Positions 1 to 9,901 are shown, numbered from the stretch's first letter. The stretch: 64,000 nt of DNA from Gloeocapsopsis crepidinum LEGE 06123 (GCF_015207655.1 NZ_JADEWN010000017.1:16818-80817), one strand, 5' to 3'. Numbers and translations: made by a program. Notes: generated from the letters alone by a model not told the origin.

Positions 1-2
1 TA

Positions 3-971
3 GCTGCTGGTGAGGGGATAGAAATTCAAGCAGCGTTTGAAAATGAGTTTTATCTGCTACAGCAAACCGATAGTCTTGTTCCAGTAGACGAAACACTTTT
101 TGCTGCTGCTGTGGCGATCGATATTAACCGCGAGGTGATTGATGAAATTGCTGAGGCATTAATTGCACAAGGAATTCCTGTCGAACAGTATTATCCAGAA
201 TCAGGTTTTGGACAACAGGAAATTTCCATGCGCTATAGTTCAGCGTTAGTTGCTGCTGATCGGCAAATCATCTTTAGAAACACAGTGCGGGCGATCGCCT
301 TCAAACACCGTCTTAAAGCATCGTTCTTACCTAAAATCTTTCCTGATGCTGCGGGTAGTGGTTGTCATCTCCACTTAAGCTTATGGCGTGACGGTAAAAA
401 TTTAGTTCCATCAGAAGGTAGAGAAGGACTATCTTCTGTCGCAAGGGCATTCATTGCCGGAATTTTACATCATCTTCCCGCACTGATGGCGATCGCAACT
501 CCTAGTCCTAATTCTTATCGTCGCTTACGTCCTCATTATTGGAGTGGTGCTTTTCGTTGTTGGGGAATTGATAATCGCGAAGCTGCTGTTAGAGTCCCTA
601 GCGATCCAGAACATGAGTATCCAACCCATTTTGAGTTAAAAACTGTGGATGCTACCTCTAATCCTTACTTGGCTTTGGGTGCTGTCATTGCTGCTGGAAT
701 TGATGGAGTACGCCACAATTCGACGCTTGGAGAATCAATCAATGTCGATCCAGGACTCTTATCACCAACAGAATTACAAAAACGTGGTATTGACCGACTA
801 CCAAAAAATTTAGGAGATGCGATCGCTCACCTCAAACAAAATAACACTCTTCTAAGTGCCTTAAATCCACAGTTAGCTCAAGCCTTCTTATCAGTGCGAC
901 AAGCTGAATGGGAAGCGATGCAGAATTTCGATTTAGCGGCAGAAGTCAAACTCTTGTTAGAGCGATACTAG
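3..971 (+). CDS. Glutamine synthetase family protein, C-terminal part (5' end outside window)
   Basis: The frame is open from the left edge to the TAG at 969-971, so the N-terminal part lies outside the window; the ATG or GTG codons inside are internal. The visible 322 residues carry the catalytic half of the glutamine synthetase fold: an EQYYPESGFGQQEI segment with metal-binding Glu residues, SGCHLHLSL (the family's GNGMHxHxS-type ATP/glutamate loop), NSYRRLRPHYWSG and the NREAAVRVP arginine segment. The family forms an amide or gamma-glutamyl bond from glutamate, ATP and ammonia or an amine. The motif spelling differs from the main cyanobacterial GlnA, so it may be a gamma-glutamyl-amine ligase-like or alternative form. 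Substrate cannot be fixed from this fragment. Confidence 0.85.
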   Translation, partial: AAGEGIEIQAAFENEFYLLQQTDSLVPVDETLFAAAVAIDINREVIDEIAEALIAQGIPVEQYYPESGFGQQEISMRYSSALVAADRQIIFRNTVRAIAFKHRLKASFLPKIFPDAAGSGCHLHLSLWRDGKNLVPSEGREGLSSVARAFIAGILHHLPALMAIATPSPNSYRRLRPHYWSGAFRCWGIDNREAAVRVPSDPEHEYPTHFELKTVDATSNPYLALGAVIAAGIDGVRHNSTLGESINVDPGLLSPTELQKRGIDRLPKNLGDAIAHLKQNNTLLSALNPQLAQAFLSVRQAEWEAMQNFDLAAEVKLLLERY

Positions 972-1075
972 TGGCAAGGTGCCGACTCATATTTATACTA
1001 TTGAATGTAACTTTTTAGACAAAAGAGGGCATAAATAAAGGTAGTCTCACTGTAAGTATTGATTGCCTAATTGCT

Positions 1076-1804
1076 ATGACCTATTGTTTGAGAATTGCAG
1101 ATATACCAACAACTGAAAGACCGCGCGAGCGATTGTTAGCTCATGGTGCTAACAATTTAGCAACAGCAGAACTAATTGCTATTTTACTAGGTACAGGTCA
1201 AGGACAGGGAAAGCTTTCAGCAGTAGGTTTAGGGCAGTATATTTTACAAGAACTAGGTAAAAATCAACGCGATCCGCTGGCTGTTCTCAGGGAAATAACT
1301 CCTCAAGAACTTATGCAAATTCACGGGATCAAATCAGCTAAAGCGGCAACAATTGTTGCTGCTATTGAACTGGGTAAACGAGCATTTCAATCTCGCCCTC
1401 TGGAACGCACTGTCATTGATAGTCCAGCAGCAGCTGCAGCGACTTTAAGTCAAGATTTAATGTGGCAAGCACAAGAACGTTTTGCTGTGTTGCTTTTAGA
1501 TGTTAAAAACCGACTCATTGGTACTCAGGTGATTACAATCGGTACAGCAACGGAAACCTTAGCCTCTCCCAGAGAAATTTTTCGAGAAGTCATTCGTCAG
1601 GGTGCAACAAGAGTGATTGTTGCTCATAATCATCCTTCAGGAAATGTAGAACCGAGTCCTCAAGACATTGAATTGACACGACAACTTTTAGCTGGAGCGC
1701 AATTTTTAGACGTTCCTTTACTAGATCATCTCATTTTGGGTGACGGTAATCATCAAAGTCTGCGCGAAATAACAACTTTATGGGATGAGTATCCACAGGA
1801 ATAA
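1076..1804 (+). CDS. radC: RadC-family JAB/MPN domain protein
   Basis: A 242-residue protein of normal length for RadC. The N-terminal third contains a helix-hairpin-helix-like segment ([18 protein letters not shown]). The C-terminal JAB1/MPN domain has the metal-binding signature HNHPSG followed by the downstream Asp (S-P-Q-D-I), with an upstream Glu in SPREIFREV. The biochemical role of RadC is not settled; the original DNA-repair assignment in E. coli was withdrawn, and the domain is a putative metallohydrolase. It lies 37 bases upstream of the HicA toxin gene on the same strand. The ATG at 1076 gives the usual RadC N-terminus ([16 protein letters not shown]). Confidence 0.93.
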   Translation: MTYCLRIADIPTTERPRERLLAHGANNLATAELIAILLGTGQGQGKLSAVGLGQYILQELGKNQRDPLAVLREITPQELMQIHGIKSAKAATIVAAIELGKRAFQSRPLERTVIDSPAAAAATLSQDLMWQAQERFAVLLLDVKNRLIGTQVITIGTATETLASPREIFREVIRQGATRVIVAHNHPSGNVEPSPQDIELTRQLLAGAQFLDVPLLDHLILGDGNHQSLREITTLWDEYPQE

Positions 1805-1841
1805 ATCTAAACTTCTTTTCCTATCTTGTACTTTAGAATAT

Positions 1842-2072
1842 ATGCCCAAAAAGATTAGAGAACTTAAGGCAATGTTGAGGAAGGCAGGCTTTATCTGTTT
1901 GCCAAAACGGGGTAAAGGAAGCCATTCAGTATGGCAACATCCGTTGCTGCCATACAACATTACCTTAGCTGGTAATGACGGAGACGATGCACAGCGTTAT
2001 CAAGAAAAAGATGTTCGTAATGCTTTGCAAGAAGTGAAACAGCCTGGAGGGGAAGATGACACCACACTATAG
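1842..2072 (+). CDS. hicA: HicA-type mRNA interferase toxin
   Basis: A 76-residue protein starting at the ATG at 1842; an upstream in-frame start at 1785 would run back into radC and is unlikely. The start PKKIRELKAMLRKAGF, the GKGSH segment with the catalytic His and the GDDAQRYQEKDVRNAL tail are typical of HicA, a small double-stranded-RNA-binding-fold ribonuclease that cleaves mRNA. The gene overlaps the following hicB-like antitoxin gene by 17 bases, the usual toxin-first HicAB order. Identification is from motif and layout; activity is inferred. Confidence 0.9.
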   Translation: MPKKIRELKAMLRKAGFICLPKRGKGSHSVWQHPLLPYNITLAGNDGDDAQRYQEKDVRNALQEVKQPGGEDDTTL

Positions 2073-2262
2073 TATTCTTATTCAGTGGAGTGACGAAGAC
2101 CAAGTATACATCGCTTCGTTACCTGAGTTTGGTCCATACGTTCGTACTCATGGCAATACTTATAAAGATGCCTTAGAAAGTGCGGAGGAACTTTTAGAAA
2201 CAATGTGCTTGCATTATCAAGACCAAGGTAAAGCACTACCACAACCAGCACTTGCAGGATAA
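2056..2262 (+). CDS. hicB: HicB-type antitoxin (short form)
   Basis: A 68-residue protein with the partial RNase-H-like HicB fold: YSILIQWSDEDQVYIASLPEF followed by the HGNTYKDALESAEELLE helix. It overlaps the toxin gene by 17 bases and is probably translationally coupled to it. The product stops after the HicB core and has no C-terminal helix-turn-helix or ribbon-helix-helix domain, so it should neutralise HicA by direct binding but may not autorepress. Short HicB forms like this are common in cyanobacteria. Confidence 0.88.
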   Translation: MTPHYSILIQWSDEDQVYIASLPEFGPYVRTHGNTYKDALESAEELLETMCLHYQDQGKALPQPALAG

Positions 2263-2457
2263 TTTATGTACTACTGGTACACAAATGATGAAACAAGGAT
2301 ACACCGGATAACCATCAGTAATGTCCAAAAAACTTCCCCAACCTCGAATCATCAGCCAGAGCAATCGAAACGTGTCTAGAGGATGAATACCCACAGGGAG
2401 ATTGAAAATATTACGTACTTGTTAATCACTCTCTATTATATTAATTTATACCCCTAC
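2263..2457 (+). other. Gap with degraded coding-like sequence
   Basis: No intact gene. An open stretch from the ATG at 2266 gives 37 residues and ends at a TAG. A neighbouring frame around 2340-2402 reads a protein-like stretch (ARAIETCLEDEYPQGD) before a stop. This looks like a remnant of a small gene with frameshifts, but I cannot name the family. Confidence 0.3.
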
Positions 2458-2492
2458 GGATGATTAGCACAGTGGTAGCACGCAGGATATCC
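2458..2492 (+). other. Possible tRNA 5'-half remnant
   Basis: The segment resembles the acceptor and D-arm of a tRNA, including TTAGCACAGTGGTAGCAC with the D-loop AGTGGTA. No anticodon arm, T-arm (GGTTCGA-type) or 3' acceptor strand follows; comB coding sequence begins at 2496 instead. The two D-stem halves are both GCAC and do not pair. It is not a functional tRNA; at most a fragment such as a recombination scar. Confidence 0.25.
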
Positions 2493-2495
2493 TAT

Positions 2496-3227
2496 TTACA
2501 CTTTTAAAACTCCTGGCTCTTGTTGTAAAGGCAGCACATCAACAATGTCTGTTTGAGCACAGTATTTTAAATCTTCATAGCAATCAAGGCGTAGTAAGCG
2601 CTTGCCATGACTGGCATGATGAAATAAGTCTAATAAATTATTTTGCCATTGAGCATAAAGCGCGATCGCTCCCATCACCTCATCATTTCCGGCTAACTCT
2701 GCTAAAGGTAATTCGGTTTGTTGCCAAATACTATGGGCGATCGCTCCAGCACATGCTGTATCTTCAAGTGAAAAACTTCCTTCCCAACCAGAACCCACAA
2801 TCCATAATATTTCTGGTTGCTGAGCCATAATATACTTCACAACAGCCGCACGGTTGATAAAAGCAGCAGCCGTTACAGCAGCAGCGTTTTGTACTCGTTG
2901 TAGTGCGCGGGTTCCATTCGTTGTACTAATAAATAATCGGCGTCCTTGGACGCGCTCTGGTGTACAATCAAGAGGAGAGTTGCCCATATCAAAGCCTGCT
3001 ACTTTAGCGCCGCCACGTTCTCCTGCTCGTAGTCTTTTGTCGGCTGACCAAGCTTCACTTACCTGTATCAACTGATCTAAATCGCTGAACACTTGCACTG
3101 CTTCAGCGCCAGCTGCCAATACAGTAGCAATTGTCGTTGTTGCACGTAGTACATCGACTGCGATCGCACAGTCTGGTACTTTATCCTCTGGAGTCAGTTC
3201 GGGAGTGTGGTAAATGAATAGTTTCAC
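2496..3227 (-). CDS. comB: 2-phosphosulfolactate phosphatase family protein (ComB-like)
   Basis: A 243-residue protein across the full ComB domain: N-terminal [14 protein letters not shown], the GERGG segment, [20 protein letters not shown], then the acidic [12 protein letters not shown] segment. In methanogens ComB dephosphorylates 2-phosphosulfolactate during coenzyme M synthesis. Cyanobacteria keep the gene but do not make coenzyme M, so the true substrate here is unknown. The gene stands alone on the minus strand between the HicAB pair and a BON-domain gene. Confidence 0.88.
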   Translation of the reverse strand: MKLFIYHTPELTPEDKVPDCAIAVDVLRATTTIATVLAAGAEAVQVFSDLDQLIQVSEAWSADKRLRAGERGGAKVAGFDMGNSPLDCTPERVQGRRLFISTTNGTRALQRVQNAAAVTAAAFINRAAVVKYIMAQQPEILWIVGSGWEGSFSLEDTACAGAIAHSIWQQTELPLAELAGNDEVMGAIALYAQWQNNLLDLFHHASHGKRLLRLDCYEDLKYCAQTDIVDVLPLQQEPGVLKV

Positions 3228-3458
3228 AACCTAACAATCACTGCAATCAAAACTTTGGTCATCTTACCAAATCATATGGCTATTCTGATACCTAAAATTT
3301 CTAACTTTTTCAGCAACTATTCTTATTTCGTGTATTTATTAACATATATCTACTGGGTTATTCAATACTTACCATAAGATCTTTTCGTAGGTAGATGCTA
3401 CAAATGCCAAAACTTGGTTTAATAAAAGTTGTTGAATAGTTTATTTACACAAAAGATT

Positions 3459-3806
3459 ATGAGTTGGCTAAAAAGACTTTTTGGACTTGATAGACCAAAG
3501 AACGCACCGTCTTTTAGTACAAAACCGCAACCTCAAGCAGGAGCTACTACCCAACAAGTTCCGGCTGAGCGCATGGGATTAAATGGAGAATACGATCAAA
3601 GCGGTTTAGCAAAACGAGTCGCTTTAGCATTTGATCAAGACTCAGCCATCGATGATATTGATACTCTGTATGTAGCACAAACAGGTAGCACAGTTGTATT
3701 AAAAGGTAGAGTTCCCAATCAAGAAATTCTTAACAAGATGGTTTCAGTCGCACGAGGAGTTCACGGCGCAACCTCTGTAGAAACTAACCAAGTAACAATT
3801 GGCTAA
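3459..3806 (+). CDS. BON-domain protein
   Basis: A 115-residue protein starting at the ATG at 3459 (MSWLKRLFGL); an in-frame TTG at 3429 is less likely. After a basic, possibly membrane-touching N-terminus and a Pro/Gln-rich linker there is a single BON domain (about residues 50-115): an amphipathic start, then VAQTGSTVVLKGRVPNQE and a GVHGATSVETNQV end. BON domains are thought to bind membranes or hydrophobic ligands and occur in osmotic-stress and envelope proteins. There is no obvious signal peptide. A perfect inverted repeat follows at 3886-3915. Confidence 0.8.
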   Translation: MSWLKRLFGLDRPKNAPSFSTKPQPQAGATTQQVPAERMGLNGEYDQSGLAKRVALAFDQDSAIDDIDTLYVAQTGSTVVLKGRVPNQEILNKMVSVARGVHGATSVETNQVTIG

Positions 3807-3885
3807 ATTGTTTTAAATTTATTGGATTGGATAGCTAAGTGATGTAAATGCCAAAGTATGTGGCAATAAATCTTCCACTTTATAT

Positions 3886-3915
3886 AACTCTCTATAATAA
3901 TTATTGTAGAGAGTT
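3886..3915. terminator. Inverted repeat between convergent genes, likely bidirectional terminator
   Basis: A perfect 9-bp stem (AACTCTCTA with TAGAGAGTT) with a 12-base AT-rich loop, flanked by GTTT on the plus side. It lies between the BON gene (plus) and the alpha/beta hydrolase gene (minus), which converge, so it fits a shared terminator. Confidence 0.55.
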
Positions 3916-3952
3916 GTTTCATAAATTAGTTACTATTAGTTAGTAGTGATTT

Positions 3953-4903
3953 TTATGTAATAGAAGCAAAAGTAGACTTTGAGTCGCTTGCTGGCTGTAA
4001 AAAACTATTTATCCAATTTAAGATTGCTAGGTTGACTTCCTCAGGGCATTCATCGTGTGGGCAGTGTCCTGCATTCTTTAGTTGTAAAAGCTGCACCTGC
4101 GGATTATATGCTATGAACTTTTGTGCTAATTTTGGGGGAACCATCCGGTCTTGTTCTCCCCAGATTAGTAACATTGGTACCTCAACAGAAGGTAATAATT
4201 TTTTAACGCTAATGCCGTTAGCACTTGATATTGCTTTAATAGTTGCATAAAATGCTTGCGCGGAACCTCGGTCTTGTGCTGGACCTATTAGTATATCTAC
4301 CAATTCATCAGTGACTGCAGTAGGGTTAGCATAGGCAATTGATGCCCATCGCCGGACGATTGATGGTCTGTTGATTAAGCGAAATGCAGTTTTTAGGATT
4401 GGTGGTGAAGCAACCAGCGATTTGATTGTTTGCACAACCGGTCTTAAAGCAGTAGGAATCACTTCTTCTTCCAAAGATGGATCGGGTAAACTTAACATCA
4501 CAACTCCTTGTACCATCTCTGGATGACTCGCAGCAGCAGCCAGCGACACGAGTGAACCAATTGAATTACCGACTAGAACAACCGGATGGCGAATAAACGT
4601 TCGCCAAAAGTCGTAAACCTGCTCAACCCAAAGCGTAATCTGATAATTTGCTGCAGCTTTCTCAGAAGCGCCAAAACCTAGCATGTCAATTGCATAAACA
4701 GTATGCAATTCTCCAAGTACGCTAAGATTTTGCCTCCAGTGCCCAATTGAAGTGCCAAAACCATGAAGTAAAAGAATTGGTTTCGTTTCGGGGAGTTGCT
4801 TTTTTGGTCGAATATAGGTATATCGAGTTTGCCATCCCCGCCAAACCCAGTCTCTTTGACTGCCAATTCTTTGTTGCCAACAATCAGAACCGATCGCACT
4901 CAT
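3953..4903 (-). CDS. Alpha/beta-fold hydrolase
   Basis: A 316-residue alpha/beta hydrolase of the 20-30% larger cyanobacterial/plastid type. Visible are the oxyanion-hole segment LLLHGFGTSIGHW, the nucleophile elbow GNSIGS, a late Asp in IWGEQDRMVPP and the catalytic His in NAGHCPHDE, so the triad is complete. Related cyanobacterial and chloroplast proteins act on chlorophyll-derived or lipid esters, but nothing in the sequence fixes the substrate. It has no signal peptide. It is a single gene, convergent with the BON-domain gene. Confidence 0.82.
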   Translation of the reverse strand: MSAIGSDCWQQRIGSQRDWVWRGWQTRYTYIRPKKQLPETKPILLLHGFGTSIGHWRQNLSVLGELHTVYAIDMLGFGASEKAAANYQITLWVEQVYDFWRTFIRHPVVLVGNSIGSLVSLAAAASHPEMVQGVVMLSLPDPSLEEEVIPTALRPVVQTIKSLVASPPILKTAFRLINRPSIVRRWASIAYANPTAVTDELVDILIGPAQDRGSAQAFYATIKAISSANGISVKKLLPSVEVPMLLIWGEQDRMVPPKLAQKFIAYNPQVQLLQLKNAGHCPHDECPEEVNLAILNWINSFLQPASDSKSTFASIT

Positions 4904-5236
4904 TCTGTTTAAAATAAATTTACAAAAATCTCTTAAGATTTTATTTAAATTTTAGCGAAAGGCAAGCAAACATTGCATCTATTTTAGCTAATACTGTCTG
5001 CCCGTCCTAAAATGTAGGATTTACCCTACCCCCACTCAGCTTAAAAATTTGCTAAAGTGTTGTTCGAGTACCAAACATAGTCTTCTGTTTGCTAAAGATT
5101 AATGACACTCAATCCCACTTCTTACTGAGTTTAGCTAAACTTTAATTGATATAGTGCCACAAGCATTATTCTTCGCTTATTTAAGCTAAAAGTAAGGCTG
5201 GTTTTTCCAAACAGTTGCTCTTGATTATTAACGCCT
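4904..5236 (+). other. 333-base gap, infC leader
   Basis: No gene. AT-rich region between two divergently oriented genes (hydrolase on minus, infC on plus). It contains a TATAGT-like -10 candidate near 5150 and two copies of TTTGCTAAAG about 40 bases apart (around 5050 and 5088). I see no clear regulatory RNA structure. It should contain the promoters of both flanking genes. Confidence 0.4.
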
Positions 5237-5764
5237 GTGATTGACAAAAGAAAAAATCGCGATCTCACCTTAACTAACGAACAAATTCGCTTTCCTAAAA
5301 TTCGGGTCATAGACACCGATGGAGCGCAACTTGGACTTCTATCGCCACGAGAAGCTTTGCAAATAGCAGAAGAGAAAGAGCTTGATCTCGTCCTCCTCAG
5401 CGACAAAGCCGATCCCCCTGTTTGTCGAATTATGGACTACGGCAAGTATAAATTCGAGCAAGAGAAAAAAGCACGGGAAGCTCGAAAAAAGCAGCATACT
5501 GCTGACGTCAAAGAAGTTAAGATGCGCTACAAGATTGAGGAACACGACTACAAAGTACGGGTTAACCAAGCACAACGCTTTCTTAAAGATGGCGATAAAG
5601 TGAAAGCTACTGTAATGTTCCGAGGTCGTGAAATCCAACACAGCGACCTAGCGGAAACTTTGCTAAAACGGATGGCAACGGATTTAGAGCAAGTAGGAGA
5701 AGTCCAGCAAGCGCCAAAAAAAGAAGGTAAAAATATGATGATGCTAATAGCTCCGAAGAAGTAA
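5237..5764 (+). CDS. infC: Translation initiation factor IF-3
   Basis: A 175-residue protein matching bacterial IF-3 end to end: N-domain [15 protein letters not shown] and [18 protein letters not shown], linker rich in Lys/Arg ([16 protein letters not shown]), and C-domain [31 protein letters not shown], with the [15 protein letters not shown] end. IF-3 binds the 30S subunit and controls start-codon fidelity. There is no in-frame ATG: the sequence before the GTG at 5237 reads stop-TTA-TTA-ACG-CCT-GTG. The start is therefore GTG or a rarer codon such as the ACG at 5231, where relatives, as I recall them, have ATG. A strong terminator follows at 5801. Confidence 0.96.
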   Translation: MIDKRKNRDLTLTNEQIRFPKIRVIDTDGAQLGLLSPREALQIAEEKELDLVLLSDKADPPVCRIMDYGKYKFEQEKKAREARKKQHTADVKEVKMRYKIEEHDYKVRVNQAQRFLKDGDKVKATVMFRGREIQHSDLAETLLKRMATDLEQVGEVQQAPKKEGKNMMMLIAPKK

Positions 5765-5800
5765 TTTTGTCATAAATCTATACAACTTAGTGCTATTAAT

Positions 5801-5835
5801 GTGATGAGTGATTTTCCACTCATCACTTATTTTTA
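5801..5835 (+). terminator. Rho-independent terminator of infC
   Basis: Perfect 10-bp stem GTGATGAGTG / CACTCATCAC (5801-5810 and 5817-5826) with a 6-base loop, followed on the plus strand by TTATTTTTA. It begins 36 bases after the infC stop codon. Confidence 0.85.
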
Positions 5836-5881
5836 GTTGGTTTTGGCTTGTTGCGTGGTAAGCCAGTTACATCATCAAATC

Positions 5882-6091
5882 TTAACCTGCTTGATAACCT
5901 TCAACTGTGTGACCAGCAGCAACGATCGCTTGTTTGATGGTTTCTTCAGAAGCTTCAGATTCTACTGTCACTGTCTTTGCTTTGACATCGACATTGACTT
6001 GCGCGTCGGGTTCCATTGTATTGATAGATTCAGTAATCGTTTGCGCACAACCATCACAGACAATACTTGGAACGTTGAGTTTAAGAGCCAT
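5882..6091 (-). CDS. Heavy-metal-associated (HMA) domain protein, copper-chaperone type
   Basis: Starting at the ATG at 6091 (MALKLNVPSI) gives 69 residues, a single ferredoxin-like HMA domain. The metal-binding loop is present as VCDGCAQ (C-x-x-C), followed by TVTVESEASEE and the GHTVEGY end. Proteins of this size, such as cyanobacterial Atx1/ScAtx1, bind Cu(I) in the cytoplasm and pass it to P-type ATPases. No ATPase gene is in the window. An upstream in-frame start at 6127 would add 12 atypical residues and was rejected. Confidence 0.87.
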   Translation of the reverse strand: MALKLNVPSIVCDGCAQTITESINTMEPDAQVNVDVKAKTVTVESEASEETIKQAIVAAGHTVEGYQAG

Positions 6092-6315
6092 AACTAAATA
6101 AAATTGATCGAATTCAGAATTTTCCAAATGATTATTCTACAGTTCGGAGCATGTTGAGTTCATGAACCCTTAGCTAGATTATTTGAGATACATCCACTAC
6201 GGGTGGCTACAACAACAACCAAAATGCAAAAATATATAAAAGTTAAGTTAAATCAACTGATACGCTAGACTGCCATTATCTCTAGCCATTAGCCACTAGC
6301 CACTCGAAAGAACCC

Positions 6316-8958
6316 ATGTTTTCTCCCCAGTATCTCAGCGGTAACGACATTCGGCAAAAATTCCTCGATTTTTACGCACAACGAGGACATACCGTTTTGC
6401 CTAGTGCTTCTCTAGTACCTGAAGATCCCACCGTGCTGCTGACGATCGCGGGAATGCTACCATTTAAACCGATATTTCTCGGACAGCGATCGCCTGAATT
6501 TAAAAGAGCCACAACATCCCAGAAGTGTATTCGTACCAATGATATCGAAAATGTTGGGCGGACTAAACGGCATCACACGTTTTTTGAGATGCTAGGGAAT
6601 TTTAGCTTTGGCGATTATTTTAAAGAACAAGCGATCGCCTGGGGTTGGGAAATCTCTACCGAAGTCTTTGGCTTACCTGCTGAACGTCTCGTTGTCAGTG
6701 TCTTTGAAGATGACGATGAAGCTTATGCGATTTGGCGCGATAAAATTGGCGTTCGGGAAACTCACATCAAACGCATGGGAGAGGATGATAACTTCTGGGC
6801 ATCAGGTCCTACAGGTCCATGTGGTCCATGTTCAGAAATATACTATGATTTTCATCCAAAACAGGGTAATGACATTGATTTAGAAAACGACACGCGGTTT
6901 ATTGAGTTTTACAACCTAGTGTTCATGCAATACAACCGCGATGCTGATGGTAACTTAACACCACTCCAAAATAAAAATATTGATACAGGATTGGGTTTGG
7001 AACGCATGGCGCAGATTTTGCAACAGGTTCCAAATAACTACGAAACTGACTTGATTTTCCCAATTATTAAAACCGCAGCAGAAATTGCCGGAATTAACTA
7101 CGCCAAGAGTGATGAAAAGACGCAAGTATCTCTCAAGGTAATTGGAGATCACATTCGTGCAGTTGTCCACATGATCTCTGATGAAATTCATGCTTCTAAT
7201 GTAGGACGCGGTTATGTCTTACGACGCTTGATTCGGCGTATTGTGCGTCATGGCAGATTAATTGGGATTGAGGGTGAATTTACAACACAAGTTGCAGAAA
7301 GTGCGATCGCGCTTGCTGAATCGGCTTACCCCGAAGTGCGTCAACAAGAAGATGCAATTAAAGCAGAACTACAACGCGAAGAATCGCGCTTCTTGAAAAC
7401 TTTGGCGCGGGGTGAAGATTTGCTAGCAGAAATTATTGAAAAAGTCAAGAAACAAGAAAAAACTCAAATTGACGGACGCGATGCGTTTACTTTATATGAT
7501 ACCTACGGCTTTCCACTCGAACTGACGCAAGAAATTGCAGCAGAACACAATCTCACAGTGGATGAAGCTGGGTACAATGCGGCGATGGAAGAACAACAAA
7601 CGCGATCGCAAGAAGCCCACGAAACAATTGATTTAACGGTTCAAGGTTCGCTAGACAAACTTGCAGAAGAGATCAAGGTTACGGAGTTTGTTGGTTATAC
7701 GCAGTTCTCCAGCCAAGGAGTTGTTGAAGCGATTTTACTTAACGGTGAAACTATAGAATCAGCCGAAGTGGGAACTGATGTCCAAGTTGTTCTTGATACA
7801 ACGCCATTTTATGCTGAATCGGGAGGACAAATCGGCGATCGCGGGTATATCAGCAGTGAGCATGCATTAGTAGAAGTGACAGACGTACAGCGCGAATCTG
7901 ACTTTTATATCCATATTGGGCGTATTGTGCGGGGAACGTTACGTGTGGGAGATCAAGTCAACGCACAAATTGATAGTGCGTGTCGCCGTCGCGTGCAAGC
8001 GCATCATACCGCAACTCATTTGTTGCAAGCAGCTTTAAAGAAAATTGTTGATGATTCGATTTCGCAAGCAGGTTCTTTAGTAGCGTTTGATCGCCTGCGG
8101 TTCGATTTTAACTGTCCGCGGGCGCTGATACCAGAGGAAGTACAAAAAGTTGAAGAACAAGTGAATGATTGGATTACACGGGCAGTCCAAGCTGATGTTG
8201 CGATTATGTCATTAGCTGAAGCAAAAGCAAAAGGTGCGATCGCGATGTTCGGGGAAAAATACGGCGAACAAGTGCGTGTTTTAGATTTCCCTGGGCTGTC
8301 AATGGAGTTATGTGGTGGTACACACGTCAGTAACACTGCAGAAATTGGCGTTTTCAAAATTATTTCTGAATCAGGTGTTGCTTCTGGAGTACGACGAATC
8401 GAAGCTGTAGCAGGTTCAGCAGTATTAGATTATCTAAATGTCCGCGATAAAGTTGTTCGCGAACTGAGCGATCGCTTTAAAGCAAAACCCGAAGAACTGG
8501 GCGATCGCATCACTGGATTACAGAACGAACTGAAAAACACGCAAAAGCAACTCGAAAGCCTCAAAGCAGAACTCGCGATCGCTAAATCCGATACGCTGTT
8601 GTCATCTTCCTCCGAAGCAGTAGGTGAATATAAAATCTTGGTTGCGCAATTAGAAGGTGTCGATCCTGAAGCACTCAAAACTGCAGCTGAACGTTTGTTG
8701 CAAAAACTTGGTAATGGTGCAGTTGTTTTAGGTTCAGTTCCTGAAGCTGGAAAAGTCAGTTTAGTTGCTGCTTTTAGTAAGCAAGTGAATAATCAAGGCT
8801 TACAAGCAGGAAAATTTATCGGGGCGATCGCTAAGTTGTGTGGTGGTGGTGGGGGGGGACGTCCAAACCTCGCCCAAGCTGGTGGGCGTGATGCCAGTAA
8901 ACTTCCTGAAGCTTTAGAAAACGCCCGCGAACAACTGCGATCGTCTTTGAGTTCATAA
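6316..8958 (+). CDS. alaS: Alanyl-tRNA synthetase
   Basis: An 880-residue protein of full length for AlaRS. In order: class II aminoacylation domain (PLGN-type start, [42 protein letters not shown]), tRNA-recognition helices ([13 protein letters not shown]), an editing domain with HHTATHLLQ and the zinc-linked CGGTHV motif, and the C-terminal oligomerisation/DHHA1 domain ending [16 protein letters not shown]. It charges tRNA-Ala and hydrolyses mischarged Ser/Gly. The GC-rich glycine run includes eight consecutive G bases at 8851-8858, and the frame is intact through it. The ATG at 6316 is directly before the conserved start. Confidence 0.98.
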   Translation: MFSPQYLSGNDIRQKFLDFYAQRGHTVLPSASLVPEDPTVLLTIAGMLPFKPIFLGQRSPEFKRATTSQKCIRTNDIENVGRTKRHHTFFEMLGNFSFGDYFKEQAIAWGWEISTEVFGLPAERLVVSVFEDDDEAYAIWRDKIGVRETHIKRMGEDDNFWASGPTGPCGPCSEIYYDFHPKQGNDIDLENDTRFIEFYNLVFMQYNRDADGNLTPLQNKNIDTGLGLERMAQILQQVPNNYETDLIFPIIKTAAEIAGINYAKSDEKTQVSLKVIGDHIRAVVHMISDEIHASNVGRGYVLRRLIRRIVRHGRLIGIEGEFTTQVAESAIALAESAYPEVRQQEDAIKAELQREESRFLKTLARGEDLLAEIIEKVKKQEKTQIDGRDAFTLYDTYGFPLELTQEIAAEHNLTVDEAGYNAAMEEQQTRSQEAHETIDLTVQGSLDKLAEEIKVTEFVGYTQFSSQGVVEAILLNGETIESAEVGTDVQVVLDTTPFYAESGGQIGDRGYISSEHALVEVTDVQRESDFYIHIGRIVRGTLRVGDQVNAQIDSACRRRVQAHHTATHLLQAALKKIVDDSISQAGSLVAFDRLRFDFNCPRALIPEEVQKVEEQVNDWITRAVQADVAIMSLAEAKAKGAIAMFGEKYGEQVRVLDFPGLSMELCGGTHVSNTAEIGVFKIISESGVASGVRRIEAVAGSAVLDYLNVRDKVVRELSDRFKAKPEELGDRITGLQNELKNTQKQLESLKAELAIAKSDTLLSSSSEAVGEYKILVAQLEGVDPEALKTAAERLLQKLGNGAVVLGSVPEAGKVSLVAAFSKQVNNQGLQAGKFIGAIAKLCGGGGGGRPNLAQAGGRDASKLPEALENAREQLRSSLSS

Positions 8959-8969
8959 CAACTAGCTGG

Positions 8970-9155
8970 GCGAATGAATTCGCTGCTAGACAGACCAAGT
9001 CCACCAATTTAGAGTTATGAGTCGTGAAGTGCTGAGTTATGAAAATTCTTTTAATTCAAAACTCACACACTAGCTACTAGTCACTAGTCACTTCTAATTC
9101 AAAACTCAAAACTTATCACTCAAAACTCTCAAGGTAGCCCCGAAGAAAGCCGAAG
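8970..9155 (+). repeat. Dispersed hairpin repeat, copy A
   Basis: Begins with the palindrome GCGAATGAATTCGC, continues GCTAGACAGACCAAGTCCACC, then a low-complexity GAGTTATGAGT / TCAAAACTCA spacer, and ends GGTAGCCCCGAAGAAAGCCG. The same ends occur in five other places in the window. This copy has lost the GTGGAC arm opposite GTCCAC. It separates alaS from the Uma2 pseudogene. Confidence 0.75.
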
Positions 9156-9176
9156 CTAATCGCTTTATGTGGAGAT

Positions 9177-9833
9177 ATGCTGATGTCACAAGTACAATCC
9201 ACACTATCAGAGGTTATTTATCCTGATAGTGACGGTCAGCTGCTAGCAAATCATACTCAACAGTTTCGTTGGATTGTCACTATTAAAGAAGGATTAGAGT
9301 GGTTATGTAAAGACGATGCTGATGTATTTGTTGCGGGTGACTTACTTTGGTATTCCATTGAAGGAAACAACGTGACTCGCTCTGCACCCGATGCCATGGT
9401 AGTCTTTGGTAGACCCAAAGGAGATAGAGGCTCTTATCAACAATAGAAAGAAGCCAATATCGCACCAGAAGTGGTGTTTGAAGTGCGATCGCCAGGTAAT
9501 ACCCAAACAGAGATGGATAAAAAGCTGGTATTTTATGACTCGTATAGTGTAGAAGACTATTACTTGTACGATCTCGATAAAGGCGATCTTAGTGGTTGGT
9601 TGCGTCGAGAAAATCGGCTAGACATGGTGAACCGATCTTAGGTTGGGTGAGTCCGTGACTTGGAATTCGATTTGAGATGTCAGACACTGAACTTGTGTTG
9701 AGTTAGCAACTTCGCGGGAACAGGAAAAACAAGCCAAAGAACAAGCTTTACAAGAATTAGAACAAGAAAAAGCCCGTTCTCAATAACTTGCAGCCAAACG
9801 AGAGCATTAGGGATTAATCCTGAAGAATTATAG
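9177..9833 (+). pseudogene. Uma2-family endonuclease-like gene, broken by a stop and frameshifts
   Basis: The first 89 codons read a normal Uma2 N-terminus (LCKDDADVFVAGDLLWYS, PDAMVVFGRPKGDRGSY) and stop at a TAG (9444-9446) where relatives normally have Trp. Past the stop the same frame resumes with IAPEVVFEVRSPGN, KKLVFYDSYSVEDYYLYD and LSGWLRRENRLDMV. It then shifts frame and can be followed to a coiled tail (QEKQAKEQALQELEQEKA) and a stop at 9831-9833. Uma2 proteins carry a PD-(D/E)XK nuclease fold; PDAMV and FEV are still recognisable. At least one nonsense change and one frameshift make the gene inactive. Confidence 0.88.
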
Positions 9834-9901
9834 TTCTGAGTATTTATCTTCTCCATTTACCCATTACCTATTACCATTTACCTAAAAACAGAGAGTCAAA
9901 A

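Noticed and set aside
1785..1841. An upstream start for hicA overlapping radC
   Set aside because: The ATG at 1842 gives the standard HicA length and start.
5339..5641. A minus-strand gene overlapping infC
   Set aside because: It is the shadow of infC, with no start signal and no protein-like composition.
8960..9170. CRISPR-like repeats in the GAGTTATGAGT / TCAAAACTCA stretches
   Set aside because: The units are low-complexity and vary in length and spacing; they belong to the spacer of the dispersed repeat and no cas genes are near.
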